A stretch of 64,000 bases of DNA. Origin: CAZRQL01 sp964602415 (GTDB lineage: Bacteria; Bacteroidota; Bacteroidia; Cytophagales; Flammeovirgaceae). Numbering within the stretch: position 1 is the first letter of the stretch; each line of letters begins with the position of its first letter. The stretch is from assembly GCA_964602415.1 (NCBI GenBank), contig CAZRQL010000002.1, positions 124,001-188,000 of the forward strand, in the 5' to 3' direction. The notes under the pieces were generated by a model, which was not told the origin of the DNA, did not search any database, and worked only from the letters and a program-made list of their open reading frames with translations. Made by a program: the position numbers and the translations under genes. Positions 28,179 to 36,078 of the stretch are shown here, one piece after another.

Positions 28179-29720
28179 CTACTCAAATCCCTCTATGCGA
28201 GGTATCTGTTTGCATTTTTTTAGCCGAATCACCTCAACCGTCTTGACATGCAGTCCCGCTTTTTTGACTTTAATGATACCTGCCCTTTCTACTGACTCAA
28301 AATACTGTCCCCAAAGCTCTTGGGGATTGGTGGGATAATTGGAAAAAGACAAAAAGTAAGCATCTTGTCCTACCGCCAATGAGCCTCGCAACCGATTAAT
28401 CCAAGCATATTTATGCACGTCTTCCAATTTCCCGTAAGCCAATAGCTTCATATTCAATGGTCTGGCAACATAATAATCTATATTGGCCGCCGGAAACCAT
28501 TTATGGCTGAGCAAAGGGGCATCTTGAGACACTGCCGAATCGCGCAAGTCGTTGAGCCGAATTTGCTCGAAACCAGAAAGAACTTGAGGCCAACCTATCA
28601 AATCCAAGGTTTCGTCATTTTCGCCCAAATTTTCAGGATTTTTTGAACCAAAGTACAAGGGAATGAAACTCAAATAGATAAAAGCAAGCAAAACCAATGC
28701 AAAAGTCAAAGACAAAGCCGCCTTTGCCCAAGGCCATGCGGCATTGGAGTCTTTTATTTGAAAAGCCACCAGAGGCCAAAGCGTAGCAAAAGCAGGGCCT
28801 GTCCAATGAGGCAAAGTACCCCTGAAAAGCGAAAAAGAAGTAAACACCAGCCACAAAGGCAAGGCCACAAAAATCAAAAGGCGTTCATAATCAGTGGTAT
28901 TTGCTGACTTTTTAGCAAAAAAAAGTATCATTCCGCCTACGAGCACAAAAAACGAAATCGGGTTTTGGTAGAGGAGTTGCCCCAACAACTCTGTGGCAAA
29001 ATAATCCAGCCTGAGTCCTTGATTGGCCACTACCCTGCCGCTTTGGAACGTGAAACTGATAAAATCGTTTTGCAGGTTCCAAATCCAAATAGGACCCGTG
29101 CACAACACCCCCACGAGTACCGCTAAATACAGGTAAGGAGAAAAGAGCCATTTCCTTTTGAAAAACAATATATACAGACCCAAACCAAACCAAATAAAAA
29201 CACCGTGGTACTTAGACAAAATCGCCAACCCGCCGCACAAGCCAACATATAAAAAGGAACTATCTAATTTATCTTTTTCGATAGCCTTGAAAATCAAATA
29301 CAAAGATAATAGCCAGAAAAACAACTGGGGTGAATCGGGCAAAATAAACGTTCCTACCAACAAACTTCCATAGATTGAGGAGTTAAACAGTACGACCGCA
29401 AGCAAAGCCGCCCACTCATCTCCCAACTTGCGCGTAATTGCATAGAGCAACCAACTGTCTGCCGCAAAGAGCACAATTGCCCCCATCCTGATAAAAAACT
29501 CACTGTCCAACAATAAATTAAGAGTAAACAACTGTATCGTAAACCCAACCATCGGGGGGTGGTCGAAGTGAGACCAGTCGGGATATAGGGCATAAAGCCA
29601 ATAATACACTTCATCGTTGCCGAGTGAGGCCCCCCCTGCCAAAACACCTCTAATAAAGGCTGAAATCACAATGAGAAGCCAAAGCCATTGTTTGGGAGTT
29701 GTAGTTTGTTGTGTTTGCAT
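28179..29720 (-). CDS. GT39-family (ArnT/PMT-like) membrane glycosyltransferase
   Basis: A polytopic membrane protein of 513 residues from ATG 29720; an ATG at 29765 would add a hydrophobic stretch before TTTPKQW. It has about eleven helices in the first 380 residues and a periplasmic C-terminal domain. The first loop contains the catalytic acidic motif GNDEVYYW and then FDHPPMVG, as in dolichol- or undecaprenyl-phosphate-sugar mannosyl and aminoarabinose transferases. It should transfer a lipid-linked sugar to a lipid or protein on the periplasmic side. The acceptor is not known. The upstream gene rplU is divergent. Confidence 0.85.
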   Translation of the reverse strand: MQTQQTTTPKQWLWLLIVISAFIRGVLAGGASLGNDEVYYWLYALYPDWSHFDHPPMVGFTIQLFTLNLLLDSEFFIRMGAIVLFAADSWLLYAITRKLGDEWAALLAVVLFNSSIYGSLLVGTFILPDSPQLFFWLLSLYLIFKAIEKDKLDSSFLYVGLCGGLAILSKYHGVFIWFGLGLYILFFKRKWLFSPYLYLAVLVGVLCTGPIWIWNLQNDFISFTFQSGRVVANQGLRLDYFATELLGQLLYQNPISFFVLVGGMILFFAKKSANTTDYERLLIFVALPLWLVFTSFSLFRGTLPHWTGPAFATLWPLVAFQIKDSNAAWPWAKAALSLTFALVLLAFIYLSFIPLYFGSKNPENLGENDETLDLIGWPQVLSGFEQIRLNDLRDSAVSQDAPLLSHKWFPAANIDYYVARPLNMKLLAYGKLEDVHKYAWINRLRGSLAVGQDAYFLSFSNYPTNPQELWGQYFESVERAGIIKVKKAGLHVKTVEVIRLKKCKQIPRIEGFE

Positions 29721-29891
29721 AAACAAAATTGATAAAAAAAGATAGTTGTAGTGCCTAAAAAGCATTCCAATATCCTGATTAAACTAAAAAAATAACATGG
29801 AGTTGCTTGCTTGCGGAAAAAATCTTGCATACAAAAACCCACCTCAGCTATTAGACAATAGCCAAATAAAAATTAATTTTTCTGAAAAAAT

Positions 29892-29921
29892 TTTGTATCT
29901 AAAAATATATCCCTACCTTTG
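29892..29921 (+). promoter_or_regulatory. Promoter of rplU-rpmA
   Basis: TTTG (29892-29895), an 18-base spacer and TACCTTTG (29914-29921) match the Bacteroidota consensus with the same spacing as the tRNA-Ala promoter. The leader to rplU is about 20 bases. Confidence 0.75.
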
Positions 29922-29945
29922 CAGCCCTAAATTAAGTTAATCTTT

Positions 29946-30251
29946 ATGTATGCTATTGTAGAGATAGCCGGACAGCAATTCAAAGTCGAAGAGAACATGT
30001 TTATCTATACCCACAGATTGGAAGGCAACGAGGGCGATGAACTTACGTTCGATAAGGTTTTGCTCGTTGGCGATGAAAATCAAACCCAAGTTGGTTCGCC
30101 CACTGTGGAAGGTGTGAGTGTGAAAGGTAAAATCCTTTCTCACCTAAGAGGAGATAAAGTGATTATTTTCAAGAAAAAACGCCGCAAAGGCTACTATAAA
30201 AAGCAAGGTCATCGCCAAGATTTGACAAAAGTGTTGATACAATCATTCTAA
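29946..30251 (+). CDS. rplU: 50S ribosomal protein L21
   Basis: L21 (101 residues) binds 23S rRNA in the large subunit. The start [16 protein letters not shown] and the C-terminal [25 protein letters not shown] basic block (here [20 protein letters not shown]) are diagnostic. It is the first gene of the two-gene ribosomal operon with rpmA, four bases upstream of it. A consensus promoter precedes it. Confidence 0.98.
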   Translation: MYAIVEIAGQQFKVEENMFIYTHRLEGNEGDELTFDKVLLVGDENQTQVGSPTVEGVSVKGKILSHLRGDKVIIFKKKRRKGYYKKQGHRQDLTKVLIQSF

Positions 30252-30255
30252 AATT

Positions 30256-30516
30256 ATGGCACACAAGAAAGGAGTAGGCAGTAGTAAAAACGGAAGGGAA
30301 TCCCACAGCAAGCGTTTGGGGGTCAAAATATTTGGTGGCCAAGAAGCCAAAGCAGGCAACATCATCGTCAGGCAGCGCGGCACTAAGCACCACCCCGGCA
30401 AAAATGTAAAAATCGGTAGAGACCATACCCTGTACGCCATTGCGGACGGTTTGGTAACTTTCTCAAAAGGCATCAAAAACCGCTCTTTTGTATCGGTTTT
30501 GCCTGCCAGTGAGTAG
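30256..30516 (+). CDS. rpmA: 50S ribosomal protein L27
   Basis: L27 (86 residues) reaches toward the peptidyl-transferase centre. It begins [20 protein letters not shown] and contains [21 protein letters not shown] (quoted in part), both typical. There is no N-terminal extension of the type cleaved by Prp in Firmicutes. It follows rplU by four bases and ends at a strong terminator. Confidence 0.98.
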   Translation: MAHKKGVGSSKNGRESHSKRLGVKIFGGQEAKAGNIIVRQRGTKHHPGKNVKIGRDHTLYAIADGLVTFSKGIKNRSFVSVLPASE

Positions 30517-30537
30517 TAAATTAGAGAGTTATTTTTC

Positions 30538-30571
30538 AAAAAAGCCCTTTTGTTTTCAGAAGGGCTTTTTT
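30538..30571 (+). terminator. Terminator of rplU-rpmA
   Basis: The perfect stem AAAAAAGCCCTT / AAGGGCTTTTTT with a ten-base loop has the T-tract as part of the right arm. Confidence 0.85.
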
Positions 30572-30694
30572 GGTTGTGAGTTGTTGGCTTCAAATCCAAT
30601 CGCAGGGGAAATTTATATGGAATATTATCCAATCAAAAGTGGTTAATAAGTTATATTTTTCTTAAAATTGTATTGAAGGAAATAAGCAGAAACA

Positions 30695-31195
30695 ATGGCA
30701 TTTGAGAGTTTAACAAACGACAAAATTGCAGACCTTCTAAACTGCCCTAAACGATTGACTAATCCCCAAGCGAGAAGCAAAAACAAGGAAGGCCACGAAC
30801 AGGTTAACTTTAAAGCTGTTGCTTTAGACAACTCAGGGCACAAATTTGAAATTTACAAACGCCGAAACCTCCGTGACGGAATGGAAGATGATTTTTCCTG
30901 CGGAATAAATTGGCTTGCCCCGAACGGGGAAATATTAACACTAAAACGGTACAACGGCCCCAACCACGACCACCCAAATCATTTAGAAAAAGTAAGGCTT
31001 GGGTATGTTTGTCATATTCACATTGCTACTGAAAAATATATAAGGGCTAATAAAAAAGCTGAAGGATTTGCAATGCCAACCGATAGATATAATACAGTTG
31101 AGGGAGCTTTCCATTGCTTAGTAATAGATTGTAAAATTTCAGGGATTGTCACCACACCTGACAATATTCATCAACTTAAATTATTCGACTCATGA
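30695..31195 (+). CDS. DUF6978-like protein, first gene of an accessory pair
   Basis: A soluble protein of 166 residues without signal peptide or membrane segment. It resembles DUF6978-type proteins of unknown function. The N-terminal helix (SLTNDKIADLLNCPKRLTNP) is followed by a beta-rich part with KFEIYKRRNLRDGMEDDFSCGI and a conserved-looking HDHPNHLEK with several His. Its stop overlaps the start of the next gene (ATGA), so the two are translationally coupled. GAAGGAA upstream may act as a ribosome site. The pair sits between housekeeping genes and looks like an acquired module. Function unknown. Confidence 0.7.
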   Translation: MAFESLTNDKIADLLNCPKRLTNPQARSKNKEGHEQVNFKAVALDNSGHKFEIYKRRNLRDGMEDDFSCGINWLAPNGEILTLKRYNGPNHDHPNHLEKVRLGYVCHIHIATEKYIRANKKAEGFAMPTDRYNTVEGAFHCLVIDCKISGIVTTPDNIHQLKLFDS

Positions 31196-31977
31196 ACCTT
31201 GATATAAATAAATTACAGGAAACTCTTTGCTCACTAATGTGTGCAGAAATAAAAATAAAGCCAAAAAGTGGAAAGTTACTTTCGATTGAAACACCTTTCT
31301 ACTTTGCAGATGGAGACCCTTATCAAATTTACATTAAGGAAATGCCGGGTGGAATTATTAGACTAACTGATATGGGGCATACCATAATGCACTTGAGTTA
31401 TGACAATGATATTGACAAATTTAGAGAAGGAACGAGGGGAAAAATTTTTGACCAAATAAAGGCTGAAACATTGATTGATGAGGAGAATGGAGAGTTTTTC
31501 ATAGATACCGGAGTCGAAAATTTGGTTTTCAACATTTTTCGCCTTGGGCAAGCATTGACAAAAATAAATGACCTTACCTTCTTAAATAGAGTAAAGGCCG
31601 AATCCACGTTCTACGAAGACTTACAAGAACAACTATTTAAAATTGTTGGCGAAGAGAAAATAAGAAAAGATTACTATTATGAAGAAATGGAAAATGCGAG
31701 AGACTATCCTATTGACTACAGAATCGAAGGAAAGTATGCACCGCTGTTTCTTTTTGGGATTCCCAACCGCGACAAAGCACGTTTGACAACCATTATCTTA
31801 GAAAGGCTATTAAGAGCTAAGGCGGATTTTGACAGTTTATTGATTTTTTCAGACCAAGTTTCTATTCCAAAACAAGATTTGGCAAGACTTTCCAATGCAG
31901 GCGGAGAAATGGTAGCATCATTAGATGCTGAAAATGACCTTTACAGAAAAGTATTAAGAAAAATAAATTTGAACTGA
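31192..31977 (+). CDS. DUF1828/DUF1829-like protein, second gene of an accessory pair
   Basis: A soluble protein of 261 residues. The N-terminal part (to about residue 115), with TPFYFADGDPYQIYIKEMPGGIIRLTDMGHTI and a following acidic FFIDTGVE, fits the DUF1828 pattern (motifs here: YQIYI, LTDMGHT). The C-terminal part around ARLTTIILERLLRAKADFDSLLIFSD resembles DUF1829. Base composition is more AT-rich than its neighbours, which suggests transfer. Such pairs are sporadic in bacteria, and a toxin-antitoxin or phage-defence role is an inference without direct evidence. The AAGGAG before the next gene suggests that the permease may be read from the same message. Confidence 0.7.
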   Translation: MNLDINKLQETLCSLMCAEIKIKPKSGKLLSIETPFYFADGDPYQIYIKEMPGGIIRLTDMGHTIMHLSYDNDIDKFREGTRGKIFDQIKAETLIDEENGEFFIDTGVENLVFNIFRLGQALTKINDLTFLNRVKAESTFYEDLQEQLFKIVGEEKIRKDYYYEEMENARDYPIDYRIEGKYAPLFLFGIPNRDKARLTTIILERLLRAKADFDSLLIFSDQVSIPKQDLARLSNAGGEMVASLDAENDLYRKVLRKINLN

Positions 31978-31997
31978 TAACAAGGAGAAAATACCGC

Positions 31998-33158
31998 ATG
32001 AACAAGTTTTTGGCTTTGTTGTCATTTGGGGTCGTGTCCATTTGGAGATTTAGGTCGAAGTACATTCCTCTCTGGCTGGTTTATACTTGCTTGGTAGGTT
32101 TTTTCTCATCGGTGGTAATACTCACTTCCTCATTGAGACGTGAGGCTCAAGTGCTTTTGTCGGACAAAAGTCCCGATATATGGGTTCAACGATTGGCAGG
32201 GGGCAGGCTAATGGCTATGGATGAATCTTTCAAAGATACTTTATTGTCTGTCAGGGGGGTATCAAAAGTTGTCCCCCGAGTTTGGGGCTATGTATTTGAC
32301 TCTCCAACCGGAGCATTGCTGAGTGTGATGGGTATAGACAGCCTCCCCGAAGTGCCTTATCTTTCCTCTAATTTTGGCGCAAGACTACAAGAAAACCAAG
32401 TTGTTTGCGGGACAGGTATATTGGAAATGAGACACCTCGAAATAGGCGATGTGCTGACACTCGAAAACAGCGAAGGCAAGCTATCTACCTTTGAAATTGT
32501 TGGCTCGTTTGACAGCAATGCCGACCTGCTAACCAGAGACATGGTAATCGTTTCGAGAGAGCAGGCGCGCCAGTTGCTTGGCTATGGCAAAAAGGAAGTA
32601 ACCGACTTTGCTCTCTACATACCTAATAAATTAGAAGTCAGTAATATTGAGCGGAAAATTGCCAGGCTCTACGGGGGGCTTCGGCTTTCGAATCGCTCTC
32701 AATTGGCCGCCACGTATGATGCCGTTTTTGGGTGGCGGGGAGGGCTTTTCACTTTGGGGGCAATTGTGAGTGTAATGGCTTTTTTAGTGCTTGTTTGGGA
32801 AAAGTCGGCCTCCTTCTCAAGTAGAGAGTACAAAGAGTCGGCTCTGCTCAAAGCATTGGGCTGGTCGGTGTCAGACGTGCTGACGATCAGGCTATTGGAG
32901 GCAATGGTCATTTCGGTCTCAGCGGCTGCAACAGGTTTGATAATAGGGTATTGGCATGTTTTTGTTTGGGATGCTGTATGGATTAAGTCCATTATCTCAG
33001 GCTGGGCAAGCCTTTCACCTTCTTATCAATTAGATTTCTCGCTTTTTTTTGAAGATGTGGTCGTGGTGTTTGTTTTTGCAGTGTTGCCATATATGGCTGC
33101 TTCGATGATTCCTTCTTGGCTTTCGGCTGTATCAAATGCAGAAGAAGCCCTACGGTAA
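31998..33158 (+). CDS. FtsX-type ABC transporter permease without a partner ATPase
   Basis: A membrane protein of 386 residues with the FtsX/MacB layout: one N-terminal helix (IPLWLVYTCLVGFFSSVVIL), a large extracytoplasmic domain (about 50-250), then three C-terminal helices (LGAIVSVMAFLVLVW, LLEAMVISVSAAATGLIIGYW, VVVVFVFAVLPYMAASMIP). The cytoplasmic stretch ESALLKALGWSVSDVLTIRLLE is the usual coupling segment. No ATPase gene is present within the window near it. It starts 20 bases after the DUF1828 gene behind AAGGAG, a rare clear ribosome site here. Confidence 0.8.
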   Translation: MNKFLALLSFGVVSIWRFRSKYIPLWLVYTCLVGFFSSVVILTSSLRREAQVLLSDKSPDIWVQRLAGGRLMAMDESFKDTLLSVRGVSKVVPRVWGYVFDSPTGALLSVMGIDSLPEVPYLSSNFGARLQENQVVCGTGILEMRHLEIGDVLTLENSEGKLSTFEIVGSFDSNADLLTRDMVIVSREQARQLLGYGKKEVTDFALYIPNKLEVSNIERKIARLYGGLRLSNRSQLAATYDAVFGWRGGLFTLGAIVSVMAFLVLVWEKSASFSSREYKESALLKALGWSVSDVLTIRLLEAMVISVSAAATGLIIGYWHVFVWDAVWIKSIISGWASLSPSYQLDFSLFFEDVVVVFVFAVLPYMAASMIPSWLSAVSNAEEALR

Positions 33159-33174
33159 AGTGTCTAAGAAATAG

Positions 33175-33182
33175 TATTTTTG
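33175..33182 (+). promoter_or_regulatory. -7 box immediately before rsmH
   Basis: TATTTTTG ends three bases before ATG 33186. The TTG inside this box (33180) opens a longer reading of rsmH but should be rejected as start codon. Confidence 0.4.
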
Positions 33183-33185
33183 GCC

Positions 33186-34076
33186 ATGCAATACCATGTA
33201 CCAGTCATGCTTGAACCTTGCTTGCAAGGGCTATCTATCGAATCTTCAGGCATTTATGCCGATCTAACTTTTGGTGGCGGCGGGCATACGCGCGCCATTT
33301 TGGAGCAACTCGATTCGGGTAAAATCATTGCATTTGACCAAGATGCAGATGCGGCTGCCAATGCACTGACCATCAACGACCCAAGATTTATATTCGTCAA
33401 ATCCAATTTTCGCTATCTTGAAATGGAAATCAAGCGATTGAAAATAGAGTCATTGGATGGCATTTTGGCTGACTTAGGGGTTTCTTCCCACCAGATAGAC
33501 CAAGCCGACCGGGGGTTTTCTACCCGCTTCGAAGCAAAATTAGATATGAGGATGGGGCAACAAGGGCTTACCGCCGAAGAAGTAGTCAATACCTACGCGC
33601 AAGACGAGTTGGCAACTATTTTTTATCAATACGGAGAACTGCCAAACTCTCGCAAACTTGCTGAGGCATTGGTGCAAAACCGACCCCTCCACACAACTAC
33701 CGAACTGAAAGAGGCCCTCAAGCACTTTGCCCCAAAAGGAAAAGAGTTCAAGTTTTTTGCTCAAGTGTTTCAGGCCCTCCGCATTGAGGTAAACGATGAA
33801 CTCGGTGCTCTCAAAGAGATGCTGACACAAACCATAAAAACACTAAAACCATCCGGACGGCTCGTGGTGATGAGTTACCACTCTTTAGAAGACAGGTTGG
33901 TAAAAAATTTTATGAAAAGCGGGGATTTTTCCGGTGAAACTAAAACGGATTTTTATGGAAACAAACTTGTCCCCATGCGACCTTTGCAAAGCAAAGTAAT
34001 CACACCCACGGCAGAAGAAGTGGCATCCAATCCGAGGGCAAGAAGTGCAAAACTGCGGATAGCTGAAAAAATTTAA
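33186..34076 (+). CDS. rsmH: 16S rRNA (cytosine-1402 N4)-methyltransferase
   Basis: RsmH/MraW (296 residues, ATG 33186: MQYHVPVMLEPC) methylates C1402 of 16S rRNA with SAM. Motifs include YADLTFGGGGHTRAIL (SAM site), LDGILADLGVSSHQID, the insertion domain, and GRLVVMSYHSLEDRLVKNFM near the end, finishing with NPRARSAKLRIAEK. In many bacteria it heads the division and cell-wall cluster after mraZ. Here neither mraZ, ftsL nor any mur gene is adjacent, so it has been relocated. Confidence 0.96.
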   Translation: MQYHVPVMLEPCLQGLSIESSGIYADLTFGGGGHTRAILEQLDSGKIIAFDQDADAAANALTINDPRFIFVKSNFRYLEMEIKRLKIESLDGILADLGVSSHQIDQADRGFSTRFEAKLDMRMGQQGLTAEEVVNTYAQDELATIFYQYGELPNSRKLAEALVQNRPLHTTTELKEALKHFAPKGKEFKFFAQVFQALRIEVNDELGALKEMLTQTIKTLKPSGRLVVMSYHSLEDRLVKNFMKSGDFSGETKTDFYGNKLVPMRPLQSKVITPTAEEVASNPRARSAKLRIAEKI

Positions 34077-34469
34077 TCAGTTTAGCTTATAGGGGACAAT
34101 AAGTGTAAACTCAGGAATTTCTACCTCAAATTTGGCTTCATCAAAAACTCTTTGCATCAAATAGTACCCTTTCATTTTGCCTATTGAGGTTTTGAGGTTG
34201 CTGCCTGAGACGTATTGATGGTACTCACCGGGCTCCAAGACAGGCTGTTGGCCAACAACTCCCTCGCCCTCTACCTCAACAATTTTGCCGTTTGAATCGT
34301 AAATATACCAATGCCTTGACAACAATTGAACCGTGTAGTCGCTGCTGTTTTCAATCAAAATCCTGTAAGTGAACACATAGTGCTGCTGAACCGGACTGGA
34401 GTAGTCCGGCTCATATTGCGACACTACGCTTACGCGGATTCCATTTGTTACTCGGGTTTGCATCAGCAA
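34077..34469 (-). CDS. apaG: ApaG domain protein
   Basis: ApaG (130 residues) is a small fibronectin-like protein. Diagnostic stretches are YVFTYRILIENSSDYTVQLLSRHWYI, DSNGKIVEVEGEGVVGQQPVLEPGE and the end GKMKGYYLM (named in pieces). It has been linked to Co/Mg homeostasis and to nucleotide pyrophosphate binding, but its exact role is open. Its start overlaps the end of the bacilliredoxin gene by seven bases, so the two are coupled. It ends against the convergent rsmH with no gap. Confidence 0.92.
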   Translation of the reverse strand: MLMQTRVTNGIRVSVVSQYEPDYSSPVQQHYVFTYRILIENSSDYTVQLLSRHWYIYDSNGKIVEVEGEGVVGQQPVLEPGEYHQYVSGSNLKTSIGKMKGYYLMQRVFDEAKFEVEIPEFTLIVPYKLN

Positions 34470-34876
34470 TACTCATGAAAAACTTCAATCAGGTGTTCAC
34501 CTATAACCTCTGCACTGTTTCCCTCAATTTGATGTCTTTCAATCATGTGCACCAGTTGTCCATCTTTAAAAAGTGCCATGCTGGGCGAAGAAGGACGGTA
34601 AGGCATCATGTACTCACGGGCTTTGGCGGTGGCTTCAGCATCTACACCGGCAAAAACAGTACCGACATGGTCGGGGGTTACGTTGGCTTTAGACAGTGCC
34701 CACTTTACAGCAGGACGTGCCGCACCAGCAGCGCAGCCACACACTGAATTGACCACCATTAGGACAGTTCCTGTTTTTTTCATGAACTCATCAACTTGGT
34801 GAGCGGTTTGCAAATCTATAACGCCGACCTTGGTAAGGTCTTCCCTCATAGGGCGTGTCAAGTGTTCTGGATACAT
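34463..34876 (-). CDS. BrxA/BrxB family bacilliredoxin
   Basis: A thioredoxin-fold protein of 137 residues. The active site is NSVCGCAAGAARP with Cys46 and Cys48 (C-G-C), and MMPYRPSSPSMALF holds the cis-Pro loop. In Firmicutes these proteins remove bacillithiol from protein thiols, and some Bacteroidota make bacillithiol. It follows the SufT-like gene by 23 bases and overlaps apaG, giving a three-gene unit that would link Fe-S assembly and thiol repair. The function is inferred from the family. Confidence 0.92.
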   Translation of the reverse strand: MYPEHLTRPMREDLTKVGVIDLQTAHQVDEFMKKTGTVLMVVNSVCGCAAGAARPAVKWALSKANVTPDHVGTVFAGVDAEATAKAREYMMPYRPSSPSMALFKDGQLVHMIERHQIEGNSAEVIGEHLIEVFHEYC

Positions 34877-34899
34877 ATTTTATTGATAAATAGATAGTT

Positions 34900-35217
34900 C
34901 TACATAAATCCTAATTCCAATTTGGCTACTTCAGACATCATATCTTGGCTGTAAGGAGGGTCGAAAGTAACCTCCACATCCACTCCGGCTACTTCAGGTA
35001 TGGCCGAAATGGTGCTCTTAATTTCGCCGGGTATCTGCTCGGCAGAAGGACAATTGGGCGAAGTTAATGTCATCAAAATATGAACATTGTTACGTGGGGG
35101 ATAGATGGTAATATCGTAAATTAAGCCCAACTCATACACATCTACCGGAATTTCAGGGTCGTATATGGTCTTAAGAGCAAATATAATTTTTTGTTTGAGT
35201 GTTTCTGTGTTTGACAT
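34900..35217 (-). CDS. MIP18/SufT-type Fe-S assembly protein (DUF59)
   Basis: A protein of 105 residues with the DUF59 fold. YDPEIPVDVYELGLIYDI (about 19-36) and MTLTSPNCPSAEQIP with the conserved Cys56 match SufT/PaaD-like proteins, which help to mature Fe-S proteins. The usual genes of a suf operon are not next to it. It leads the operon with bacilliredoxin and apaG. TATTTTTG (35237-35244) gives a leader of about 15 bases, and an inverted repeat lies near its -33 region. Confidence 0.9.
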   Translation of the reverse strand: MSNTETLKQKIIFALKTIYDPEIPVDVYELGLIYDITIYPPRNNVHILMTLTSPNCPSAEQIPGEIKSTISAIPEVAGVDVEVTFDPPYSQDMMSEVAKLELGFM

Positions 35218-35236
35218 ATCTTTATGATAGTAGCTG

Positions 35237-35274
35237 CAAAAATAAAACGGATAAGATAAAAATGAGTTTATCTT
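35237..35274 (-). promoter_or_regulatory. Promoter and possible operator of the sufT-like operon
   Basis: On the minus strand TATTTTTG (35237-35244) is the -7 box. The perfect inverted repeat AAGATAAA / TTTATCTT (35253-35260, 35267-35274) covers the place where the -33 element should lie, a good position for a repressor. Confidence 0.4.
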
Positions 35275-35448
35275 AAAAATGATGACGAGAATCGGGTGTC
35301 TATCTTGGTATATTTTTTTACTATAGCCTGCGATAGGGTTGAAATTGATGGCGATAATATAGATTTACTGCTTTTGCAAACAAGATACTTTTGCTCAAAT
35401 AGGCCTATAAGCAATAAAAGTGATTAAATTTGCCTTTCAAATTTTGTA

Positions 35449-36069
35449 ATGAATTACCTCAAGTATTTTGGTATCTCTTTAGCAATCATTGTTTTAGACC
35501 AAATTTCTAAACTAATGGTTTATTATTTTATGGATTTGCACGAAGAATTTAACGTGATAGGCACTTGGTTTAGAATACATTATATTCTCAATCCGGGGAT
35601 GGCTTTTGGATTTGAGTTTTCTTGGCCTTACGGGAAAATGTTTCTGTCCGTTTTCAGATTTGTGGCTACTGTGGGAATAGGTTATTTTATGTATGTGCAA
35701 ATCAAAAGCAAAGCCAAACCTTTGGTGCTGGTTTGCCTTGCTTTAATTTTGGGCGGAGCCATCGGCAACGCAATTGATTCGATATTTTATGGAGTGTTGC
35801 TTGAGGGCAACACCATGCCGGGCGCGCCAACACCTTGGTTTCACGGGCAGGTGATAGACATGTTATATTTCCCTATTATAGAGGGAGTTATACCGGCTTG
35901 GTTTCCGCTTTGGTCGGGGCAGCCTTTTATTTTCTTCAGTCCGGTATTCAATATAGCCGACTCCAGTATCTTTGTGGGTATGTCAATTGCGATTTTGTTT
36001 CAGAAATCCATTTTTGCAAGTCCTTCAGAAAAAAAGAACCCTGAGTTAACCAACACGATAGATAATTAA
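35449..36069 (+). CDS. lspA: Lipoprotein signal peptidase (signal peptidase II)
   Basis: LspA (206 residues) is an inner-membrane aspartyl protease that cleaves prolipoproteins before the lipid-modified Cys. It has four helices, VLDQISKLMV, LNPGMAFGFEFSW, GGAIGNAIDSIFYG with Asp110 and FNIADSSIFVG with Asp171 as catalytic pair. The roughly 60-residue spacing and the insertion between the aspartates are typical of Bacteroidota enzymes. It matches the many lipobox proteins in this window. gatA follows after nine bases. The -7 box TAAATTTG lies at 35425-35432. Confidence 0.95.
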   Translation: MNYLKYFGISLAIIVLDQISKLMVYYFMDLHEEFNVIGTWFRIHYILNPGMAFGFEFSWPYGKMFLSVFRFVATVGIGYFMYVQIKSKAKPLVLVCLALILGGAIGNAIDSIFYGVLLEGNTMPGAPTPWFHGQVIDMLYFPIIEGVIPAWFPLWSGQPFIFFSPVFNIADSSIFVGMSIAILFQKSIFASPSEKKNPELTNTIDN

Positions 36070-36078
36070 CTTCCGCTT

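Noticed and set aside
35305..35335. Possible third fragment of the 103-bp element (CTTGGTATA and ACTATAG)
   Set aside because: Only about ten bases match one end; expected by chance in AT-rich DNA.
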